Assembly: GCF_019200975.1 (NCBI RefSeq)
Contig: NZ_JAHTMR010000007.1
Location: 1-64,000 of the forward strand
Length of the DNA stretch: 64,000 nt
Origin: Pseudomonas sp. PD9R
GTDB lineage: Bacteria > Pseudomonadota > Gammaproteobacteria > Pseudomonadales > Pseudomonadaceae
Direction of reading: 5' to 3'
In this document: positions 31,534-41,137 of the stretch, one piece after another
Numbering within the stretch: the first letter of the stretch is position 1
Layout: every line of letters begins with the position of its first letter
Notes under the pieces: model-generated
Databases searched by the model: none
Seen by the model: only the letters and a program-made list of their open reading frames with translations
Told to the model about the DNA's origin: nothing
Made by a program: the position numbers and the translations under genes

Positions 31534-32756
31534 TGACTGAAACCAACCCGCTTATTGCGCTGGCAGCCTACCTGCTTGCCATCGTGACCGCCGCACTTTT
31601 GCTGCGCCTAATCCCGAAAATAGCCCGCCATCTGGAGCACTCTGGCGAAAGCCGTTTTGCGAGCATTGATGGCCTGCGCGGGTATCTGGCGTTCGGTGTG
31701 TTCATTCACCACTCAATCATTACCTGGTTCTTTCTAAGTACCGGTGAGTTTGGTTTTCCGCCGAGCAATTTCTACTCACAGCTTGGCCAGGGTAGCGTCG
31801 CGCTGTTTTTCATGATTACCGGTTTTCTGTTCTGGGACCGGTTGCTCACCCTGGGCCGGCGGCACGACTGGCTGGCATTTGCGGTATCGCGGATATTTCG
31901 CCTTTACCCGCTCTACCTGCCATTGATGGCGATCGTTTTCGTAACGGTGTTCTACCTGCAGAACTGGGAGCTCAAAGAGCCTGGCATTGAGTTCATCGGC
32001 CAGATTCTGTCCTGGCTGACCTTCGACAGGCCAGACGTCAATCAGTACCCGCAAACTGGCATGTTGATCGCCAACGTCACCTGGACCCTCGGCTACGAAG
32101 TGTTCTTCTATCTGGCCCTGCCACTGACCGCCATGATTTTCATTTATCGCGGCAACTGGATCCAGACCGTGCTGTGCCTGATCGGTATCTACGTCCTTTA
32201 CCAGGTAGTCGGCTGGGAGCACTCGCTAAAGAAACACTTCCTGGCCAGTTTCCTCGGCGGCATCGCGGCGGCGTACTGGATTCGCCGGCCGCAGCTGGCG
32301 GCCTGGGGCAAAACACCTCTGGCGGGGCTGATCGCCTTGCTGGCGCTGGCCATTGCATTCACGGCATTCAACCGCGCCTTCAGTCTGGGACCGATACTGT
32401 TGATGTCCGGGTTTTTCGTGGTCGTGGCATCCGGAAACCCTCTGTTCGGAGCCCTTAAACCGCGCAGCATCCGCTGGCTCGGCGAGATCAGCTACAGCAC
32501 TTACTTGCTGCACGGGTTTCTGATCTGGGTACTGGTGCAGCGACTGCCGCCGCTATTACAGTTGGACGCCCGGGAAAGCTGGATTTTCCTGCCACTGCTT
32601 GCGTTGTGCAGTTGCCTGCTGATCATTATCAGCAGCGTGACCTTCCTGTATATCGAGAAGCCAGGCATCAATGCAGGCAAGCAAACCCTGCAGTGGTTAC
32701 GCCAGAAAAGGAAAGGTCAGAAAAAACACGCAGAAAAGGCCATTCAACAACGTTGA
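31533..32756 (+). CDS. Acyltransferase 3 family protein (OafA-like)
   Basis: A 407-residue integral membrane acyltransferase with about ten transmembrane helices. The family signature DGLRGYLAFGVFIHHS carries the conserved Arg and His, and SVALFFMITGFLFWDRLL and WLGEISYSTYLLHGFLIWV are also typical. It lacks a C-terminal SGNH domain, so it resembles the shorter O-acetyltransferases. It is translated directly after the ligase fusion, so O-acetylation of the core or O-antigen is likely. The substrate is inferred from location. It may not be present in the corresponding PAO1 position. Confidence 0.85.
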   Translation: MTETNPLIALAAYLLAIVTAALLLRLIPKIARHLEHSGESRFASIDGLRGYLAFGVFIHHSIITWFFLSTGEFGFPPSNFYSQLGQGSVALFFMITGFLFWDRLLTLGRRHDWLAFAVSRIFRLYPLYLPLMAIVFVTVFYLQNWELKEPGIEFIGQILSWLTFDRPDVNQYPQTGMLIANVTWTLGYEVFFYLALPLTAMIFIYRGNWIQTVLCLIGIYVLYQVVGWEHSLKKHFLASFLGGIAAAYWIRRPQLAAWGKTPLAGLIALLALAIAFTAFNRAFSLGPILLMSGFFVVVASGNPLFGALKPRSIRWLGEISYSTYLLHGFLIWVLVQRLPPLLQLDARESWIFLPLLALCSCLLIIISSVTFLYIEKPGINAGKQTLQWLRQKRKGQKKHAEKAIQQR

Positions 32757-32768
32757 ACGGCCTTTTTT
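32734..32768. terminator. Bidirectional terminator overlapping the acyltransferase stop
   Basis: AAAAGGCCATTCAAC AACGTTGAACGGCCTTTTTT is a long inverted repeat with A and T runs on both sides, so it can end transcription from both strands. The TGA stop of the acyltransferase lies inside it. It separates that gene from the convergent glycosyltransferase. Confidence 0.88.
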
Positions 32769-32786
32769 ACGGCTGTAACCCTTGGC

Positions 32787-33671
32787 TCAGTCTTTTTCCA
32801 ACGGGGAGAAATACAAGCGACCCAGGCCACGCCATGTCTTCTTGTTCCACGCCTTGAACGGGATCTGCGTCAGCAGTTCCCGCGCCAGCTTGCGATCGCG
32901 GTTGGCGGTTTTCAGGAACATGGAGCTCAGGAACTTGTAGCGCACCTCGTCGTACAGCGGGTGGTCGCTGAAGAGCGCGTAGGAACGCAGGATGTTGTCG
33001 ATCATGAAGCGGTGGTTTTTGTAGGAGTTGGTGGCGTGCTTGCGATAACGCGCCATCAGCACATTCAGGCCATCGATGAAGTAGCCGGCACGGGTCACTT
33101 TCAGTTCGATCAGCAAGTCCTCCAGACGAATGTTCGGGTCGAACCCGCCCACCTTGTCCAGTGCTTCGCGGCGAATCATCAGCGTCGGCGCCGGCGGATA
33201 GGGCTTGCGCTCCAGGAACATGTCATCAAAGTCCAGCCGGCGGAACGGTACATCGCGGCGCTGGCGCTTTTCCGGGTAAAGGTTGCCGTCGGCGTCGATC
33301 AGTTCGATGTTGCCGGCGCAAATCCCGACTTCCGGCTTGCCATCCATGTACTCGACCTGGATGGCAATGCGCTCCGGCAGCATGATGTCGTCGGAACCGA
33401 ACGGTACGATCAGGCTTCCACTGGAACGGGCAATCGCACCGTTGAGGGTGTTCGTCAGCCCCTGGTTCTGCTGGACCCGGAAATCAAAACCGTGTTGCGC
33501 CTGCAAAACGTTGATCCGCTCGACACTGTCATCGCTGGAGCCATCATCGACCACCAGCAACTCGATGTTCCTGTAGCTCTGGTTGAGCACGCTGAGAATG
33601 CTGTCCTCGATATAACGACCGTGGTTATAGGAGGCAATGATGACCGTTACGAGAGGTTGCGTGTCGCTCAT
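32787..33671 (-). CDS. wapR: Glycosyltransferase family 2 (WapR-like)
   Basis: A 294-residue GT-A enzyme. The nucleotide-sugar site is VTVIIASYNHGRYIEDSILS and LLVVDDGSSDDSVE, with the acidic triad FGSDDIMLPERIA. The position equals PA5000 (wapR), the alpha-1,3-rhamnosyltransferase that makes the acceptor for O-antigen in P. aeruginosa; substrate equivalence is inferred from synteny only. It is the last gene of the long minus-strand core operon and its start overlaps the previous stop (ATGA). Confidence 0.85.
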   Translation of the reverse strand: MSDTQPLVTVIIASYNHGRYIEDSILSVLNQSYRNIELLVVDDGSSDDSVERINVLQAQHGFDFRVQQNQGLTNTLNGAIARSSGSLIVPFGSDDIMLPERIAIQVEYMDGKPEVGICAGNIELIDADGNLYPEKRQRRDVPFRRLDFDDMFLERKPYPPAPTLMIRREALDKVGGFDPNIRLEDLLIELKVTRAGYFIDGLNVLMARYRKHATNSYKNHRFMIDNILRSYALFSDHPLYDEVRYKFLSSMFLKTANRDRKLARELLTQIPFKAWNKKTWRGLGRLYFSPLEKD

Positions 33672-34822
33672 GGTTGTTCCTTTGCGGCCTGGCTCAAACC
33701 AGAATCGATCAGATTCAGGTATTCCTGGCGGAACACCTCGATATCATGTTGTTCCTGCAGATAACGATAGGCCTGTTCACCCTTGGCCTTGAGCGCTTCG
33801 TCTGACAGGCCCAGGTAATTATCCAGTGCCGCGACCAGGCTCGGCACATCCTTTGGCGTAATCGCCAGACCGCCCGCGCCCTGAATCAACGGCAGCATGG
33901 CCGGCACGTTCGAAGCAATCACCGGCAGATGCCCGCTCATGCCTTCGAGCAGCGCCAGGCCAAGGCCTTCAGCCAGCGATGGCATGGTCCAGATGTCAAA
34001 CGCGCGAACATATTGCAAGGCGTTCTCCTTGAACCCGAGCAAATGCGCGCGGCCGCTCAAACCCAGGCGCTCGATCTCGGCAGCCAGGCGCGACTCTTCG
34101 CGTCCGGCACCGATAATCGCCAACTGGGTTGCTGGATACTTGTCCTTGAGGGCGGCGAACGCCTGCAACAGATAAGTGTGCCCCTTGACCGGCACCAACC
34201 GGCCCAATGCACCAATCAAGCGTACCGACGGGTCGATGCCTAACAGCTCGCGGGCACGCTCGCGGCTGTGCTGCAGACCTTCGGCCTGTTCGATGTCGAT
34301 GGCGTTGGTAATGGCGTAGGTATTCTGGTCGGTGAAGCCGCAGTCACACTCCAGCAGGTACTGCTTGACCGCCGGCGACACACCGACAAACCGCCAGTGC
34401 CGGTCGATCAGACGCTGAGTCTGGCGGCGCCGATAAAAACGGTCGTACTCGCCAAAGCCGTGGGAAATACCGATGCACAGCGGCACCTTCAACCAGCGAT
34501 TGAGCGTCAGCATCATGTTCACTGGTTTGAAACGATTGCAGATCACCACATCGAACTTTTCTTTGCGACAGAACTGATACAGCCGCCACATGGCACGCAG
34601 GCGCATGCCTTTGAGAGACTTGTCGGAAAACTCGAAATACACCGAGCGGTCGGCACGACTCACCGCCTCGCCAGGCCCGGGCTTACCCCTCAAAAACGCA
34701 GCAGTCACTTCATAGCGATCGCTGGGCAGGGCCTTGACGATCTGCTCCGCGAGGTCAGCAAAATCATGAGCCTTGACGTTGTAGTCAGGCTGCAATTGCA
34801 GAACCTTTGATCGTTGACTCAT
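33668..34822 (-). CDS. ssg: Glycosyltransferase family 4 (Ssg/PA5001-like)
   Basis: A 384-residue GT-B enzyme. The donor-binding domain has LIGALGRLVPVKGHTYLLQA, IIGAGREESRLAAEIE and PSLAEGLGLALLEGMSGHLPV with the E-X7-E motif. Position matches PA5001 (ssg), needed for normal LPS and surface sugars. Flanking genes overlap by four bases on both sides, so it is within the coupled core operon. Confidence 0.82.
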   Translation of the reverse strand: MSQRSKVLQLQPDYNVKAHDFADLAEQIVKALPSDRYEVTAAFLRGKPGPGEAVSRADRSVYFEFSDKSLKGMRLRAMWRLYQFCRKEKFDVVICNRFKPVNMMLTLNRWLKVPLCIGISHGFGEYDRFYRRRQTQRLIDRHWRFVGVSPAVKQYLLECDCGFTDQNTYAITNAIDIEQAEGLQHSRERARELLGIDPSVRLIGALGRLVPVKGHTYLLQAFAALKDKYPATQLAIIGAGREESRLAAEIERLGLSGRAHLLGFKENALQYVRAFDIWTMPSLAEGLGLALLEGMSGHLPVIASNVPAMLPLIQGAGGLAITPKDVPSLVAALDNYLGLSDEALKAKGEQAYRYLQEQHDIEVFRQEYLNLIDSGLSQAAKEQP

Positions 34823-35703
34823 AACTCTCCCCGGTGAAAACCAGTCGCATCGATAACCCAGGCCGGTTCAGCGGCGATGCGCCTGACCTCGGCCGGATCG
34901 GGTTCGGGCAACCGTGACCACTCGTTGCGCTTCCAGCAAGCAAAGTGGAAATACGGAAACCGGCGATCGCCATCGCGATCATTTGTCACACAGGTTTCTC
35001 GCCAATACCATTTAAGCGGGAAATTTACCGTGCCGTCATGCCACTTGATGCAACCGCCGGGCGTGCTGAATGCCTCGGTGAACTCGCTGCGTCGACGCCA
35101 CGGGTTGAACTTGCCAACCAGTTTGAACAGGGGCTGCGGAAAATTCTTGCGCCAGAGAAAAATTCGACTGAATGCTCCCTCGTCCAGCGCATGGTGCTTC
35201 TGATCGACGAACCGCGCTTCCCAGTCCTTGATCTGCCTGAACAACTCGCGCTTGCGGGAGGTGTTTCGAATCAGGCAAAGATGACCTGCTACTCGCCGTT
35301 CATGGGTGGAGAACAGGTCGAAAGAGGCCAGTCGATCCGCAGTGAAGTAACTGCGCAAATCGCCATACACAAGATCCAGATCGCCGAAGCCCCAGAAATC
35401 ATAGCCTTCCAGGCGATCGGCATGAATATGACCAAATGCGGGCCGGATGTCGCACAGCTTGTAAGCTTCTTTTGGCGCAAAGTCGATATTCAGCCGCTGG
35501 GACACTATCCCGCAATAATCACTGAACATCATGCACTCGACGGTGACGTTGGGCGGCAGATTTTCCGGAACCCCACAATCACTGAACAGCAACCAGTCGA
35601 TGTCAGGATTGCGGCGACAACTTTCCAGAAAAAACGGCATCCAGAATGGCCAGCGACCGAAATAAGGCATCAGGAACAAGATACGCGGGCACGGATTGAT
35701 CAC
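34819..35703 (-). CDS. DUF6625-like putative glycosyltransferase
   Basis: A 294-residue protein with a GT-A-like layout: the start PRILFLMPYFGRWPFWMPFF and the acidic motif YDFWGFGDLDLVYGDLRSYF, a likely DxD metal/UDP-sugar site. It resembles the DUF6625 group of core or capsule sugar transferases. Start codon GTG with a GGTGAG site upstream. It sits between dnpA and the ssg-like gene; in PAO1, PA5001 and PA5002 are adjacent, so this gene looks like an addition to the cluster. Function is inferred. Confidence 0.7.
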   Translation of the reverse strand: MINPCPRILFLMPYFGRWPFWMPFFLESCRRNPDIDWLLFSDCGVPENLPPNVTVECMMFSDYCGIVSQRLNIDFAPKEAYKLCDIRPAFGHIHADRLEGYDFWGFGDLDLVYGDLRSYFTADRLASFDLFSTHERRVAGHLCLIRNTSRKRELFRQIKDWEARFVDQKHHALDEGAFSRIFLWRKNFPQPLFKLVGKFNPWRRRSEFTEAFSTPGGCIKWHDGTVNFPLKWYWRETCVTNDRDGDRRFPYFHFACWKRNEWSRLPEPDPAEVRRIAAEPAWVIDATGFHRGEL

Positions 35704-35756
35704 AGAAACTCACCTGTAAATGCTCAAAACGCCGCCATCTTAGGCGGCGCGACACG

Positions 35757-37202
35757 TCAATTCTGCTTCACAGATGTTTCATCATGCTTCAGAAGCCAGA
35801 ACAACTCTTGGCGTCTGACCGCCTTGCGAAAGAACTCATTCTCTCCATAGATGGACGGCACTCTACTGGCCAGGAGCCACTGTATCAACCGGCGCAATCG
35901 ACGCTTGAACGGCATCGGCGGCTGCAAGTCATGCATCATGCCCAGCGCCATGGCTTTATCGCGCTGAAGCGCCAAAGGTATTGGCAGGCAAAAGGGCTGC
36001 ATCGACACGGACGAATCGAAGGCCGGCGGCAATGCAATGCCTTGACCTGCATCCCCCATCGGCCAGCGATCATTATCGTGCAGGTGGTTGGCATAACCGA
36101 GTACGGTGGTCGGCTGCCACGCCAGTCCTCGAAGCGCCTCAAGGATCGCTTGGCGGGCACAAATATGGTCCGGGTGCGGATCGAGTGTCGGGTGCGGCAA
36201 CACAATGACTTCGGGGCGCGCCCGCAATATCAGCTCGCGAAGATCGGCCAGCAGATTGTTCCAGGTCGGTGAGCCGTCCGTGTCGCCTGGCAGTGCAAAG
36301 GGATTCAAATGGCGGAACAATCGGGTGTCGCTCAGATCCGCTTCCCGCGAACCCATCGGTTGAGCCGGCGACGCCTGCATGGCCGCCAGTTGCATGCAGA
36401 AATAACCCAGCTGCACGCAATGGGTTTCGGGTACCCCGGCCCAGCGCGGCACGGCAATACTGTCCCAGGCCCGCAAACGGCCTTTCAAACGCGCCGCCTC
36501 GACCTTGCTCAGGCCAATCTGCTGGTAGTGTTCGGCTTCGATCTCACCCGCGGTGAGCGTGACGATCCACGCCTCATCGGCCTGGCTGTACAGACCATAC
36601 GCGGCCAGCTCGGCATCATCGGCATGGGGCGCAATCACCATCACCCGCTGACGGCGGTAGTCAGGATGTTCGAAAGCCCACAGCACAGGTTCGCCGAGCA
36701 ACCGGCAGAACCACCCGCGCAAACGCAGCTCACCGCGCGACAACACCTGCGCCTGACCACTCAGATTGAGATATCTCAAGCCGTTCACACCGCGTTCGAA
36801 GGTTTGCCGGTCCGGGTTTTCGCCACCCGACAATTCGACCACCGGGTCGATAAAGCGCCCCAACCAGGTACTTTTAACCCGCAGCGCCAGCACCAGCGTC
36901 GCGTCGTCGACCAGCATGACACCGTCATCCAGGCGCAAACGCTCACCGCTCAGATGCACCTTGGGTTGCGGGGTGTACGGCGCAAAGCTGTATTGGTAAT
37001 CGTCTTTGGGTGAATAGAACAGATGGTCGGCAAACCACGCCTCGTGAGCAATCCAGCCCAGAACCGCGAGCACCAACGGCAACCACCAGGCCACTAGCAC
37101 ACCGATGACAATCAACAGCATCAGCGCGATCAACAGGCCGATGCGTTTGTTACGTCGATGGCGTTTGAGCAATTGCTGTTTGCGGCTCATGGGCTGACTC
37201 AT
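35757..37202 (-). CDS. dnpA: PIG-L family de-N-acetylase, DnpA-like
   Basis: A 481-residue protein with an N-terminal transmembrane segment (IGLLIALMLLIVIGVLVAWWL, about 22-42) and a PIG-L/LmbE-type deacetylase domain in the second half. The zinc motif is VMVIAPHADDAELAAYG with the distal VIVLPHPTLDPHPDH. The position is PA5002 (dnpA), a de-N-acetylase linked to LPS and antibiotic persistence in P. aeruginosa. The ATG at 37202 overlaps the mig-14 stop; another ATG four codons inside (37190) is possible. The longer open frame reading through mig-14 is not real. Confidence 0.85.
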   Translation of the reverse strand: MSQPMSRKQQLLKRHRRNKRIGLLIALMLLIVIGVLVAWWLPLVLAVLGWIAHEAWFADHLFYSPKDDYQYSFAPYTPQPKVHLSGERLRLDDGVMLVDDATLVLALRVKSTWLGRFIDPVVELSGGENPDRQTFERGVNGLRYLNLSGQAQVLSRGELRLRGWFCRLLGEPVLWAFEHPDYRRQRVMVIAPHADDAELAAYGLYSQADEAWIVTLTAGEIEAEHYQQIGLSKVEAARLKGRLRAWDSIAVPRWAGVPETHCVQLGYFCMQLAAMQASPAQPMGSREADLSDTRLFRHLNPFALPGDTDGSPTWNNLLADLRELILRARPEVIVLPHPTLDPHPDHICARQAILEALRGLAWQPTTVLGYANHLHDNDRWPMGDAGQGIALPPAFDSSVSMQPFCLPIPLALQRDKAMALGMMHDLQPPMPFKRRLRRLIQWLLASRVPSIYGENEFFRKAVRRQELFWLLKHDETSVKQN

Positions 37203-38095
37203 ACGGTGAAGACCGGTACTGGGTTGCACCAGCGATCCTTGTATTCCCGATCGGCGCGGCCGAAGGAAAAACGCAAGGGCTTGTCCAGCGCCCGGGCATG
37301 CTCCCAGGCACTTTGGGTATTGAGAAAACTCAGCACACTGCCGGGGCTGAATTCGCGGGTTTCGGGGTCGACGCCGCCATTGATGTACTCGACGCTGATC
37401 CATTGCGGCGTCTCGACGCGGTACACCAGCTGAATTGCAATCGGCGCATCGTTGAGAAAAATCACTGAACCCATGAGCAATTCGCGCAACAACTCGATGA
37501 CTTCGGCCATGCGCTCGGCGCCGGTCGCCGGGAAACCCCAGCGGCGCTGGAACAGGTCGCAATAGATTGCCGCCAGTTCAACACTGGAAAAATCGGATAC
37601 AGCTCGCACCACCCCGCCCGCTTCTTCCAGCAACCTGAGTTCACGGCGCTGGTTGTAGCGAAACTTCTTTGACAGTTCTTCGGGGGTGCGGGCCATAGCC
37701 AGTTGCTCGGCCTGCAACTTGATGCCGGTGAAACGACTTTCGTTCAGCGCCGACAAATAACGACCGCGATGACGCAACGGTGCCTGGGCATCGGCAGCGG
37801 CGGGCAGAATGATCTCGGCATTGCCGAGGTCGAACAGACCTTTTTTGCCATTGCGCTTGAGCACATCCTTGGACAGTGCAAGGTCGCGCCCCCAGGTCGG
37901 AATCGCCGCTTTGACTTCGCCGTTTTGCTCCCAGGCCAGGTAGCGCACCGGAATATCCGCCAGTTGCGCCAGGCGCTCGACCACCATCGGATGAGTCGCG
38001 ACGCTGCCGCCATAACGCTGCCAGGTCTCGGCGTAAGTCGAGGCGTCGGCTACCGACCAGCCACGTTCGCGCCAGCCTTGAAATCGGTTGAGCAT
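37199..38095 (-). CDS. mig-14: Mig-14-like antimicrobial peptide resistance protein
   Basis: A 298-residue protein equivalent to PA5003. The GNAT-like fold region reads ELSKKFRYNQRRELRLLEEA and GVDPETREFSPGSVLSFLNT, typical of Mig-14, needed in Salmonella and P. aeruginosa for resistance to cationic peptides. It is likely to act at the inner membrane, but there is no obvious signal peptide. Start and stop overlap the neighbours (TGATG and ATGA), so it is tightly coupled with wapH and dnpA. Confidence 0.88.
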   Translation of the reverse strand: MLNRFQGWRERGWSVADASTYAETWQRYGGSVATHPMVVERLAQLADIPVRYLAWEQNGEVKAAIPTWGRDLALSKDVLKRNGKKGLFDLGNAEIILPAAADAQAPLRHRGRYLSALNESRFTGIKLQAEQLAMARTPEELSKKFRYNQRRELRLLEEAGGVVRAVSDFSSVELAAIYCDLFQRRWGFPATGAERMAEVIELLRELLMGSVIFLNDAPIAIQLVYRVETPQWISVEYINGGVDPETREFSPGSVLSFLNTQSAWEHARALDKPLRFSFGRADREYKDRWCNPVPVFTV

Positions 38096-39225
38096 CAGCC
38101 CCTCGGTGCCAGTTCGATTACGTGCGGCAAATGCCAGAAAGTATCGCGTACCGCACGGTCGGAGAAGCGCTCACGCAGGCGATCGAGCATCATCTCGGCA
38201 CACTGCTGGCGTTGCTGCTCGTCCATCGCGGCCAGATGTTGCAGCCCTTGCGCCAGGTGTTCGGCATCGCCCAGCGGGAACAGAATGCCCACGCCTTCGA
38301 CGACTTCCTTCGCACCGCCACAAGCGGTGGCGAGCAATGGCACACCCGCGGCCATGGCTTCGAGCAGCACCATGCCGAACGGTTCGTGATCGGAGCTCAG
38401 GGCGAACACGTCGAAGGCGCGAAAATACCGCCGCGCCTCTGGCACCTGGCCGAGGAACAGCACGCGGTCGCCAATCCCCAGCTCTCGGGCTTGAGCCTTG
38501 AGGTCCTGTTCCAGACGACCACTACCGAGGATCACGAGTTGGCTGTTGGCCGGCAAACCGGGCAGCGCCGTGGCGAAACCGTCCAGCAATGTGGCCTGAT
38601 CCTTGTCCGGATGCAGCCGACCGACGTTACCGACAATCCAGGCATCCGCTGGCAGGCCGAGAATTTCACGGGCCTCGCGCGCTGACACCTGGCTGTCCTG
38701 CAAGGCATCCACGTCGATACGGTTATAGAGTGTCCGAATCCGCGCCGCCGGCCATTTGGGCAGACATTGACGCATGTCATCGCGCACCGCATCGGATACC
38801 CCGAGCAGGCTCAAGCGCTTGCGGAAAATATTCGCGAAGAGTTTACGGCTGCCGCGTTTGTAATCGTCAAACGCGTGATGCACGCCAATCACCGGCAACG
38901 AGGTTCCAAGCAAGGCGATATAGATCGGCTTGAAGCGATGGGCGATACAGAAACTGAAGTTGCGTGAAGCGGCGATCTTGCGCAGATCGCCGATGGCGCC
39001 CAGCTTCAGGCCACGAATGGCCTTGGAGCTGTATTCCATGAACAACACTTCATCGGAGGCGCAAGACGCGGCGACTTCGGCGTCGGCGACCCCGGTCAGA
39101 AACACCGTGGTCACGCGATAACCGGTCCCCGCGAACAGGCTGGCGTACTGCCGGGCGCAGTCCAGAAACGGCCCGTCATAGCCGTGACAGAACTGCAACA
39201 CATGGCGTTCAGCCGAGCGTGTCAT
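38095..39225 (-). CDS. wapH: Glycosyltransferase family 4, WapH-like
   Basis: A 376-residue GT-B transferase. Donor-site features are IVGNVGRLHPDKDQATLLDG, LVILGSGRLEQDLKAQ and SSDHEPFGMVLLEAMAAGVPLL, including E-X7-E. The position equals PA5004 (wapH), assigned to a glucosyl transfer in the P. aeruginosa outer core; the exact sugar here is inferred. It overlaps the 3' end of the carbamoyltransferase gene by 17 bases. Confidence 0.87.
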   Translation of the reverse strand: MTRSAERHVLQFCHGYDGPFLDCARQYASLFAGTGYRVTTVFLTGVADAEVAASCASDEVLFMEYSSKAIRGLKLGAIGDLRKIAASRNFSFCIAHRFKPIYIALLGTSLPVIGVHHAFDDYKRGSRKLFANIFRKRLSLLGVSDAVRDDMRQCLPKWPAARIRTLYNRIDVDALQDSQVSAREAREILGLPADAWIVGNVGRLHPDKDQATLLDGFATALPGLPANSQLVILGSGRLEQDLKAQARELGIGDRVLFLGQVPEARRYFRAFDVFALSSDHEPFGMVLLEAMAAGVPLLATACGGAKEVVEGVGILFPLGDAEHLAQGLQHLAAMDEQQRQQCAEMMLDRLRERFSDRAVRDTFWHLPHVIELAPRG

Positions 39226-40966
39226 ATGCGTTCGCGCCCTCTTTGACGACCAGGATGTCTTCCATGATCAGATACTGTAGATCGGAACCGAAGAACATGT
39301 TCAAGGCGTCCGTCGGCGAGCAGATCATCGGCTCGCCGCGACGGTTGAGCGAGGTGTTCAACGACACGCCGTTGCCGGTCAAGACTTCTAGCGCTTTCAT
39401 CATGTCGTAGTAGCGCGGGTTGTATTCGCGCTTGAGCACTTGGGCACGGGAAGTGCCGTCTTCGTGAACGACTTCCGGCACGCGGGTCTTCCACTCTTCA
39501 GCCACTTCGAAGGTGAAGGTCATGAACGGGGCCGGGTGATCGATCTTGATCATTTGCGGCGCCACGGTGTCGAGCATCGACGGGCAGAAAGGCCTCCAGC
39601 GCTCGCGGAACTTGATCTGGTGGTTGATGCGGTCGGCTACGCCAGGGATGCTCGGGCAACCGATGATCGAACGACCACCCAGTGCGCGCGGACCGAACTC
39701 CATGCGGCCCTGGAACCAGGCCACCGGGTTGCCATCGACCATGATCTTGGCGATCTGCTCCGGCATGTTGTCGAGCTTGCGCCATTTCGGCTTGTCGCCA
39801 TGACGGGCGCAGGCGGCGATCACATCTTCGTTGCTGTACTCAGGGCCGAGGTAGACGTGTTCCATCTTCTCGACCGGCACGCCACGGGCGTGGGATACAT
39901 AAGCCGCAGCGCCGACTGCGGTGCCGGCATCGCCGGACGCAGGTTGCACGAACAGTTCTTTGATATCGTCGCGAGCGATGATTTTCTGGTTCAGCTTGAC
40001 GTTCAACGCGCAGCCGCCGGCGAAGGCCAGCTTGCCGGTTTCCTTGAGCACGTCGCCCAGATAGTGATCGATCATTTGCAGCGAGATCTTTTCGAACAGC
40101 GCTTGCATGCTCGCGGCGTAATGAATGTAGGGTTCGTCGGCGATGTCGCCTTCGCGCTTCGGACCCAGCCACTCGATCAGCTTCGGCGAGAAGTAGAAAC
40201 CTTTGCCCTTCTCTTTGTAGCGACGCAGGCCGATGACGTTGGCGTAATCGGTGTTGATCACCAGTTCGCCGTTTTCGAAAGAAGCCAGGCGCGAGAAGTC
40301 GTACTTGCTGGCGTCGCCGTACGGCGCCATGCCCATGACCTTGAATTCACCGTCGAGCATCTCGAAACCGAGAAACTCGGTGATTGCGCCATACAGGCCA
40401 CCGAGGGAGTCCGGGTCGAAGAATTCCTTGATCTTGTGGATCTTGCCGTTTTCGCCATAACCGAAGAACGTCGTGGCGTACTCGCCCTTGCCATCGATCC
40501 CCAGGATCGCGGTTTTTTCTTTGAAACCGGAGCAGTGATAGGCGCTGGAGGCGTGGGCCAGGTGATGCTCGACCGGCTCGATCTTGATTTTCTTCGGGTC
40601 GAAACCCAGTTGCTCAAGGCACCAGACGATCTTGTTGCGATAGCGCTTGTAACGACGGTTGCCCATCAGGATTGCATCGAGGGCGCGGTCCGGGGCGTAC
40701 CAGTAACGCTTGGCGTAATGCCAGCGGGCTTTGCCGAACAGGCTGATCGGCGCGAACGGGATCGCGACCACGTCAACGTCGGACGGCTTGATGCCGGCCT
40801 GCTCCAGGCAGAACTTCGCCGATTCGTAGGGCATGCGGTTCTTTGCATGTTTATCGCGTACGAAGCGCTCTTCTTCCGCCGCCGCGACCAGCTTGCCGTC
40901 GATGTACAAGGCTGCGGAAGGATCATGGCTAAGGGCGCCGGACAGGCCAAGAATCGTCAATGCCAC
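39209..40966 (-). CDS. wapO: Carbamoyltransferase (WapO-like, NodU/CmcH family)
   Basis: A 585-residue O-carbamoyltransferase. The N-terminal YrdC/Kae1-like half has LGLSGALSHDPSAALYIDGK and VEHHLAHASSAYHCSG; later come AFAGGCALNVKLNQKI and the C-terminal WFQGRMEFGPRALGGRSI. Pseudomonas inner core heptose II carries a 7-O-carbamoyl group, and PA5005 encodes the enzyme; carbamoyl phosphate would be the donor. The GTG start has a GAGG site. About 170 bases separate it from the next upstream gene, so it may have its own promoter and lead the wapH to wapR series. Confidence 0.92.
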   Translation of the reverse strand: MALTILGLSGALSHDPSAALYIDGKLVAAAEEERFVRDKHAKNRMPYESAKFCLEQAGIKPSDVDVVAIPFAPISLFGKARWHYAKRYWYAPDRALDAILMGNRRYKRYRNKIVWCLEQLGFDPKKIKIEPVEHHLAHASSAYHCSGFKEKTAILGIDGKGEYATTFFGYGENGKIHKIKEFFDPDSLGGLYGAITEFLGFEMLDGEFKVMGMAPYGDASKYDFSRLASFENGELVINTDYANVIGLRRYKEKGKGFYFSPKLIEWLGPKREGDIADEPYIHYAASMQALFEKISLQMIDHYLGDVLKETGKLAFAGGCALNVKLNQKIIARDDIKELFVQPASGDAGTAVGAAAYVSHARGVPVEKMEHVYLGPEYSNEDVIAACARHGDKPKWRKLDNMPEQIAKIMVDGNPVAWFQGRMEFGPRALGGRSIIGCPSIPGVADRINHQIKFRERWRPFCPSMLDTVAPQMIKIDHPAPFMTFTFEVAEEWKTRVPEVVHEDGTSRAQVLKREYNPRYYDMMKALEVLTGNGVSLNTSLNRRGEPMICSPTDALNMFFGSDLQYLIMEDILVVKEGANAYDTLG

Positions 40967-41137
40967 AGGGGTCTAGCCTCTTTAGTCTGCATGCAGGCGC
41001 AACGCGCCTCAAAAATTAATGTGCCCTCGCAAGGGGCGAGAGACAGCTAAAGGGCGGGATTATAGCGTAAAAGCAGTGGTAAGCCTCTAGCTGCAAGCCA
41101 CAAGCTGAAAGACGAGCTGGCGATGCCCTTGCGTTAC

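Noticed and set aside
37203..37562. N-terminal extension of the DnpA-like protein by 120 codons
   Set aside because: It lies antisense-frame within mig-14; the ATG at 37202 gives the membrane anchor and overlaps the mig-14 stop as the other genes do.
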